NCBI GenBank assembly: GCA_020726005.1
Contig: DYTL01000044.1
Coordinates: 1 to 6,590, forward strand
DNA from: Microcaldota archaeon
GTDB taxonomy: Archaea > Micrarchaeota > Micrarchaeia > Anstonellales > Bilamarchaeaceae
DNA: 6,590 bases
Reading direction: 5' to 3'
Numbering within the stretch: the first letter of the stretch is position 1; the number at the start of each line of letters is the position of its first letter. Shown here one piece after another: positions 1-5,200 of this stretch. The notes beneath the pieces are model-generated. The model ran no database searches, was not told where the DNA came from, and saw only the letters and a list, made by a program, of their open reading frames with translations. The position numbers and the translations under genes were made by a program.

Positions 1-14
1 AATTTGGAATACGT

Positions 15-30
15 GCAAGGATTTATAAAT
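15..30 (+). promoter_or_regulatory. Archaeal promoter (BRE plus TATA box)
   Basis: TTTATAAAT at 22-30 closely matches the archaeal TATA box and is preceded by a purine-rich stretch (15-21, GCAAGGA) in the usual place of the TFB recognition element. Transcription would be expected to start about 25 nt downstream, near 50-54, giving a leader of about 32-36 nt before the ATG at 86. The leader carries a Shine-Dalgarno sequence, so box and leader fit together. Confidence 0.7.
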
Positions 31-74
31 ATTTCAGTTTTAGTTATTAATTAATTTATTAGTTAAATAAAAAA

Positions 75-80
75 GGTGAT
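75..80 (+). promoter_or_regulatory. Strong Shine-Dalgarno that fixes the start at 86
   Basis: GGTGAT at 75-80 is complementary to the archaeal 16S rRNA 3' end. It lies 5 nt before the ATG at 86 but only 2 nt before the in-frame TTG at 83, so the ATG is the likely start. It is the best Shine-Dalgarno in the window, fitting a highly translated structural subunit. Confidence 0.7.
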
Positions 81-85
81 ATTTG

Positions 86-412
86 ATGAATAAAATTCGT
101 GAATTACAAGTCATGTTTGTATTAAGTATGTTGATAACGATTATATCTGCTCAAGGTTTGGGTGGTTTAAGCAGCGGACTTTCTCTAATGTGCCATGCAG
201 TTAGGAGTCTTCTTCCAATTGTAGCATTTCTTATGGTGGTATGCGCAGGCGTTGTTTATGCAGCAGGGCAGTTTTTAGGTGCTGAAACAAGAGCAAGAGC
301 TTCAGTATGGGCAACTGCAATGCTTGTTGGAGCTATTATTGGTTTTGTTATTGTATTGATTACTCCTATACTACTCGGAGCGATGTGGTCTGAAGGAACT
401 TTCAGTTGCTGA
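86..412 (+). CDS. Small two-helix membrane protein, VirB2/TrbC pilin-like
   Basis: This 108-residue protein starts with a basic n-region (MNKIRE) and a hydrophobic segment at about 9-22 ending in the possible signal peptidase site SA/QG. Two hydrophobic helices follow, at about 42-60 and 74-97, joined by a short polar loop containing ETRAR (residues 67-71). The mature protein would be about 86 residues. Signal peptide, two helices and a short positively charged loop is the layout of VirB2/TrbC conjugative pilins and of their archaeal relatives in the Ced/Ted DNA-import pili. Cysteines are at 36, 53 and the last residue, 108. It has its own promoter and strong Shine-Dalgarno and is followed by T-runs, as expected for an abundant subunit. 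No VirB4- or VirD4-like partner is in the window, so the assignment rests on topology. It could instead be an unrelated small membrane protein. That the gene is real is well supported; its function is not. Confidence 0.75.
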   Translation: MNKIRELQVMFVLSMLITIISAQGLGGLSSGLSLMCHAVRSLLPIVAFLMVVCAGVVYAAGQFLGAETRARASVWATAMLVGAIIGFVIVLITPILLGAMWSEGTFSC

Positions 413-421
413 TTTGCAGAA

Positions 422-455
422 TTTTTTTTAATCTTCTTTTTATATTTTTCTTTTT
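422..455 (+). terminator. T-rich archaeal-type terminator after the VirB2-like gene
   Basis: Ten bases after the TGA at 410-412 a pyrimidine-rich tract begins: eight T at 422-429, then TTTTT at 437-441, 445-449 and 451-455. Archaeal RNA polymerase terminates at oligo-T runs without needing a hairpin, and no hairpin is seen. It would separate a high-level transcript of the first gene from the genes downstream; partial readthrough is possible. Confidence 0.55.
437..446 (+). promoter_or_regulatory. Possible TATA box for a leaderless transcript starting at 468
   Basis: TTTTTATATT at 437-446 resembles an archaeal TATA box and is centred about 26 nt ahead of the ATG at 468, the spacing expected when mRNA starts at the start codon. 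No Shine-Dalgarno precedes 468, which agrees with leaderless translation. The box lies inside the T-rich tract that may terminate the previous gene, so it could simply be part of that tract. Confidence 0.4.
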
Positions 456-467
456 CATATATTCTAT

Positions 468-1112
468 ATGCGCGGTTATGTTTCGTTTTTGTTTGTTCTT
501 GCTGCGTTAATAATATTTGCAATTCTTTCTAACTCTTACAATAATTCTAAATCAATTAATTTCTCAGAAGCAATTGCATTGGAAAGAATGGAGCAACTCA
601 GCCTTGACGCGAAAAGGGATCTATTAATTGCAACTAAATATGGTGCAATAGCTGGTTTTTTAGAATACACAGCAGAGGCAACTGTTTCTAAAACATTTGA
701 TATAATTCAGGCAAAAGAACGTGTTAAAAGAGGAGTATATACTTCCCTGTTATTTGTTAATCCTAACTATTTGAATTATGAATCTTCCTTATGGTGTGGT
801 GAAATACCTGATGAAACTGAATTAGGTTTTATTGCTGAAAATTCAATTAGATTAGGTGCACCACAAATGTGCAAATTGTGTCAACCAATTTCTTCGCCAG
901 AATGCAAAGATTTCATATCCGTAGAAATAATGGAAGAAAAAGAAAAATTTTCCATTATTCGTGTTGCTTTAGGTTTTAAAGATTTAGGAGAAGAACCAAA
1001 AATATTTGGTATAACTACATATTCTAAAAAATTTAATGTTTCGAAGGTCTCTTATATTCCTACAAATGAAAATGTATTTGAAATCCCTTATATTTACGAG
1101 ATGAAACCATGA
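468..1112 (+). CDS. Membrane-anchored envelope protein with four cysteines, unknown family
   Basis: The family of this 214-residue protein was not recognised. It begins MRGYVSFLFV with a hydrophobic helix at about 4-20, then a polar, probably extracytoplasmic region: a helix-rich part (about 34-95) and a more beta-like tail. The RG/YVSF start resembles archaeal pilin-like N-termini, but there is no Glu or Asp at position +5 and the n-region is only three residues, so processing is doubtful; it may be a simple signal anchor. Cys110, a CxxC pair (Cys135, Cys138) and Cys146 could form disulfides or bind a metal. Possible N-glycosylation sequons are at Asn25 (NNS), Asn31 (NFS) and Asn190 (NVS). 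It is the first of four tightly packed genes, and its TGA overlaps the next ATG as ATGA. No Shine-Dalgarno precedes the ATG. The reading frame is convincing; the function is unknown. Confidence 0.75.
   Translation: MRGYVSFLFVLAALIIFAILSNSYNNSKSINFSEAIALERMEQLSLDAKRDLLIATKYGAIAGFLEYTAEATVSKTFDIIQAKERVKRGVYTSLLFVNPNYLNYESSLWCGEIPDETELGFIAENSIRLGAPQMCKLCQPISSPECKDFISVEIMEEKEKFSIIRVALGFKDLGEEPKIFGITTYSKKFNVSKVSYIPTNENVFEIPYIYEMKP
1098..1104 (+). promoter_or_regulatory. Shine-Dalgarno for the class III prepilin gene
   Basis: GAGATGA, one mismatch from GAGGTGA, lies within the end of the preceding gene, 4 nt before the ATG at 1109. Together with the ATGA stop/start overlap it suggests translational coupling. 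Confidence 0.5.
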
Positions 1113-1438
1113 AGGCACAAATCTCAGTTGAATTTTTGTTGAATTTTTTGCTTATGCTTGCGCTAATCTCAGTTCTTATTACTGCTTTTTCTCATCTTTT
1201 TGTTTCTGCGAAAATTCATTCAGCGAGAATATTGGAAAAAACTAAATTAGAGGAATTCACAAGATTTCTTGATGTTTCTGCGACTATCTGTAATGAAAAG
1301 TTTTCAACAAACACAATAACCGATAAATATTCAATAGAAGACGTGGATAATGAAGGCGTAGTGATCAGCGAAATAAATGGAAAAGAAATTCGAAGTTTCA
1401 GTATTTACAGGATTGATAATAATGGCGAACCGATATAA
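1109..1438 (+). CDS. Class III signal peptide prepilin-like protein
   Basis: The 109-residue product begins MKAQISVEFLLNF. KA/QISVE is the archaeal class III prepilin signal: a very short n-region, cleavage before Gln, and Gln-x-Ser-x-Glu with Glu at +5. The family is known to be cleaved by the EppA-type prepilin peptidase and assembled into type IV pilus-like structures. The hydrophobic assembly helix spans about 8-32 and is followed by an amphipathic, charged stretch and a short tail with one cysteine (Cys61). The globular part is very small, so this may be a minor pilin or a short filament subunit. It overlaps the previous gene by 4 nt, and the next start lies 17 nt inside it. Assignment to the class III signal group is secure; which structure it joins is not. 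Confidence 0.82.
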   Translation: MKAQISVEFLLNFLLMLALISVLITAFSHLFVSAKIHSARILEKTKLEEFTRFLDVSATICNEKFSTNTITDKYSIEDVDNEGVVISEINGKEIRSFSIYRIDNNGEPI

Positions 1439-1853
1439 ATTTTTTTGGAAAAAATTTAATAATGGTTTCATTTCGTTTGATTTTTTATTTTCTATAATTG
1501 CAATATTGCTTATTGTTTTTTATACACTAATTTTCTCATCATTTATGGAGACGCGTATAAATGAAAAAATTGAACAACAGATTTTATTTAATAAATTAGT
1601 TTCAGCAGGCAATTACGTAGTAAGAGTGGGCGCAGTAAAAACCGAAGGCAATAATTTTCCAGAAAAAAAGACATACCCAAATCTTATTCTTACAGATGAT
1701 TTTACAGATTTGGAAAACAAATTAGGAAAAACCCTACACATAAACCTTTCAATAGGTTTTGAAGAAAACATAAAAAAAAGGACGTGCATCTATCGATTAA
1801 TAGTTTACGAACCGAAAAATGAAATAAGAAAATTATATTTTTGTGGGGAATAA
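1422..1853 (+). CDS. Type IV prepilin-like protein (G/FISFD signal)
   Basis: The chosen start, ATG at 1422, gives a 143-residue protein with a 15-residue basic n-region (K6, K10, K11) ending in Gly15, then FISFD and a hydrophobic helix (about 16-38). This is a type IV prepilin layout: cleavage after Gly, aromatic at +1, and acid (Asp20) at +5 in place of the usual Glu. An in-frame ATG at 1377 would add 15 residues and deepen the overlap with the previous gene from 17 to 62 nt; a weak GGATTGAT lies just before 1422, favouring the later start. The tail (about 42-143) is mixed alpha/beta with Cys122 and Cys141, which could form a disulfide, and a sequon at Asn108 (NLS). It probably acts with its neighbours as a minor pilin or pseudopilin. 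The pilin-like N-terminus is clear; the specific role is not. Confidence 0.78.
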   Translation: MANRYKFFWKKFNNGFISFDFLFSIIAILLIVFYTLIFSSFMETRINEKIEQQILFNKLVSAGNYVVRVGAVKTEGNNFPEKKTYPNLILTDDFTDLENKLGKTLHINLSIGFEENIKKRTCIYRLIVYEPKNEIRKLYFCGE

Positions 1854-1855
1854 AC

Positions 1856-2212
1856 ATGCAAATACTCGAATCTACTCTTTCATTATTAGCGCTTATTTCA
1901 TTATCGTTATTTCTTTTACTACCAGCAGATATGAAAATAGATGCTTCCCTTTATAAGTACGAATTACAAGGTGATGTGAAAAACATAATTTATTTGAAAG
2001 GGGGATTTGAAAACATCTCAGAAGGAAACAAAATTACGAACGAAATTTTGGAAAAAACCGGGTTATGTATTGAAATGGACAAAACTGACCTTACTTCACG
2101 TATAGTTGGCGAAACGCGCATTTCCTCCCAAATCTCGGTTCCTAAAATCAAACTTGGTAATCTTACTGGTTTTATAAGCAACCAATTCTTTTTTGGAGAG
2201 TGTGCTAAATGA
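1856..2212 (+). CDS. Short membrane-anchored pseudopilin-like protein
   Basis: ATG at 1856 lies 7 nt after GGGG (1845-1848) and 2 nt after the preceding stop; an in-frame TTG at 1841 would overlap that gene, so the ATG is preferred. The 118-residue product begins MQILES and runs straight into a hydrophobic helix (about 6-23), then a polar tail. The order Gln, then Glu at residue 5, then the helix resembles a mature pilin start without a leader, but there is no n-region to cleave, so it may be an unprocessed pseudopilin or a plain signal anchor. Cys71 and Cys116 could form a disulfide. Sequons are at Asn53 (NIS) and Asn102 (NLT). It is the last of the four-gene cluster. No named family is recognised. 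Confidence 0.7.
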   Translation: MQILESTLSLLALISLSLFLLLPADMKIDASLYKYELQGDVKNIIYLKGGFENISEGNKITNEILEKTGLCIEMDKTDLTSRIVGETRISSQISVPKIKLGNLTGFISNQFFFGECAK

Positions 2213-2260
2213 ATTTATCTGATTAGAGATATAGAACAAATATTCAAAAATAGAAATTAA

Positions 2261-2275
2261 GAAATACTTAAAAAT
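2261..2275 (+). promoter_or_regulatory. Promoter for a leaderless ATPase transcript
   Basis: CTTAAAAAT at 2267-2275 with GAAATA just upstream (2261-2266) matches an archaeal TATA box plus TFB recognition element. Its centre is about 25 nt ahead of the ATG at 2296, so transcription should start at or next to the start codon. No Shine-Dalgarno lies in front of 2296, which fits a leaderless mRNA and suggests the ATPase is expressed separately from the pilin-like cluster. Confidence 0.6.
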
Positions 2276-2295
2276 CCCAGCTTATAATTCTAATT

Positions 2296-5200
2296 ATGTT
2301 AGCAGAAGAAATTAAGTTTAAGACCGTTTCAGGTCAAAAACTAAAAGCACAAATAAAAATTCTTCAGAAAGATGAAAATTTCTGGCACGCATTTTTTGTT
2401 TTTCTGGGTTCGCTTTCCGTTCTTTTTGCAGTTCCATTTTATTCGCTTTATATAGTTCCATTATTAGCACTTTTGTGCGGAGCAATAGCTTATCGCAATC
2501 CTGCAATCGGAACAATCTTAGGTGTTCTCCTCGCATTTCCAGCATTTGCATACCAGTCATATTCGCTTGGCTTCTTGTTCCTACTTATAACAGCAATTGT
2601 TCTTTTTGAAGCGTTTGAATATTGGAACATAATTTGCGCATTAGAAGTACTTATTTTTCTTCCGTTTACTCCATTTCCTATTTCTTTTTTAGGTGGTTTC
2701 GTAATGCTTGGCATGGTAATAACTGCTTTGAATTTTGGCTCATCAAAAAGTATATTGATTTCAATTCCATCTGTTTTTATTATTCTCTTTCTTTCTTCAA
2801 TCTGGATTTATTCTAACGCAGCATATATGCCTATCAACCTTGATATTTATCGTCCTTCAGTTCCAGCGCTTCAGTTTTCAAAATTACCAGTTTCGCTTAA
2901 TGAACTTCCGCAGGAATTTTTCCTTGCATTTACTTCGCTTGCCAATCTCTCAAAAGCAGGTGAATTTAATGAATCCCTTTCTAAATCTTCGGAAAATATA
3001 TTCAAATTATTTATAAATGACGGATGTTTAATTCAGCTTATATCGTGGTCAATAGTACTTTACTTAATAAGTGCGACTTCTGCACGAAAAGGAAAACATA
3101 GTCAGTTCTTTTCCAGTTTATTTCTTTTGTTTATTCCACTTACCGACTATTTTATTTCCATTTCTTTTAATCTGCCATTCAGAATAGAGATTATCTTTTA
3201 TACAATTACTTCGATTGCAATTATTGGCTATCTTGAAATAAACAACATAAAATTTAGCAAAGAAAATATTATTCGTAAAAAAGAACAACTTAAACAATTC
3301 GGAAAATTTGGAGTGCGAGATTTAAGCTTAGAATGCGAGGAAAAATTTGAAAACATAGGTGGTTACGAAGATATAAAAGAAGAAATAAGAGACGCCGTGA
3401 TGTTACCTCTTGAACAAACGGATTTGGCTTATACTTATGGATTAACTCCTCCCAAAGGTATTCTTTTGTTCGGTCCGCCAGGTACTGGTAAAACAATGAT
3501 AATACGTGCGCTTGCAAACGAAATAAATTATCGTCTTTATTATGTAAATACTTCTGAATTATTGAGCAAATGGTACGGTGAAAGTCTTCCATATAATGAA
3601 AAAATTTTGATTTCTGATGCAGAGGGAATACGTCTTGAGAAAATAGGAAAAATCGTTGAAAATAAAAAAGAGGTAAACGTACTAAGCTTTGATAGTTATG
3701 GACGCGTGCGATTCACAAATATAAGAAAATTCATAAAACATAAATGCACATCACCAATTATGGAAATACAGACTTGCACAGGTAGAAAAATTAGAGTTAC
3801 AGATTATCATTCCCTTTTTACTTTTGATGGTAGTAAAATCGTAGATATTAAAACATCAGAACTCGTAGCTGGAAAATCCTACATTATAATTCCTTGTAGA
3901 ATTCCGTTTTCAGACGAACCAATTGAATTCATAAAATTCCTTGATAAGTTACAAAATAATGATTTCGGTCTTTATGTCAAAAACGTACAGAATTTAATCA
4001 ACATGGCGATTTCAAAAATTGGGGAAAATGCAGTATGTTCAGAACTTGGTTTTAGCATCCATTATTTACATAATTCAATGAAAAAAAATATCGGCATACG
4101 TGCTTCAAAATTCCTTAAACTTATGAAAAAAGCAATTGTTGATTTCGAGTATAGTTCGATTCGCATAAGCGCTGGCAAAAAATCTCTACCAGCTAAAATA
4201 CCAATAAGCGAAGATTTGGCTTTTTTCATCGGCCTTTGGATTGCCGAAGGTTCATATAATCGAGAGGACACTGTTTGTATAAGCATTTCTGAAAAAGAAG
4301 TAGAAAAAATTGCTAAATTGTGCGAACGACTTTTTGGGCATGTAACAATATATCTAAAAAATGTATCGAATGAAGGAAAAGCTAGAGGTGTATATATTAA
4401 TTGCAGACCACTTTATGTTTTTCTTCACAATATTTTAGGCTTAAATGATGGTGCAAATAGGAAAAGACTTCCTAACATTGCCTTTTCGTTAAGTAGAAAA
4501 AATCTTGCTTCGTTATTACGTGGATATTTCAGCGGAGATTGTTTAATTTATGAAAATCAGAAAGAGATCGAAACAATTGAAATTAATACTATTAACAAAG
4601 AACTTTCAGATCAAATATTATATTCATTATTATTTTTTGGAATCGTAGGAACTGTTTATGAAAAAAGGGAACGAACTAATGGTATATCCTATCGAATTTG
4701 CCTTGTAAGTACCAATCTCTCTAAATTTCAGGAAATAGGCTTTTTTGATAAGATGAAAAACAATAGGCTTATACGAACTACACAAATAGGAAATAGGCAT
4801 CGCTATGAACAAATTCCTGTAATTGGCACATTAAAAAACACAGTTGCGAATGTACTTCCGGATTATATAAATTCCGCTTCGATTGGAAAAAATATACTAT
4901 TTCAGGACTATAATGATATTGTTGATGATGTTTGTGATTTTCTGAGTAGTGATATGTATATGGACAGAGTACAAAAAATAACACGTGTGTCTGATGAAAA
5001 ATATGTTTATGATATTTCTGTTGAACCCTGCCAAAATTTTATAGCTGGTATTGGAGGTATTTTTGCGCACAACAGCGAAAAAAATGTTGCTGAATTATTT
5101 GCGGATGCAAGGAAAAACGCACCATGCATAATAATGTTTGATGAAATAGATACTATAGGAAAAAATCGTTCTTCATATACAGATGATGTAACTCCACGAG

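Noticed and set aside
40..65. Direct repeat TTAGTTA (40-46 and 59-65) flanking the palindrome ATTAATTAAT
   Set aside because: It could be an operator near the transcription start, but such short A/T words are expected by chance in this DNA.
256..522. Minus-strand open frame of 88 codons opposite the VirB2-like gene
   Set aside because: It lies antisense to a well-supported gene and through the T-rich tract; its lysine-rich middle is just the complement of poly-T. No promoter or Shine-Dalgarno supports it.
1377..1421. Upstream in-frame start (ATG at 1377) for the type IV prepilin-like gene
   Set aside because: It would add 15 residues and a 62-nt overlap; the start at 1422 gives a normal prepilin n-region with cleavage after Gly15.
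1841..1855. TTG start at 1841 for the last small gene
   Set aside because: It overlaps the previous stop, and the GGGG at 1845-1848 is well placed as a ribosome site for the ATG at 1856.
3290..3592. Minus-strand open frame of 100 codons within AAA domain 1
   Set aside because: It is antisense to the Walker A region, whose + strand coding is certain; no family resemblance in its translation.
3583..5073. Insertion in AAA domain 1 as an intron or a standalone endonuclease gene
   Set aside because: The frame is continuous, with complete protein-splicing motifs and HN/S at the end, which identifies an intein.
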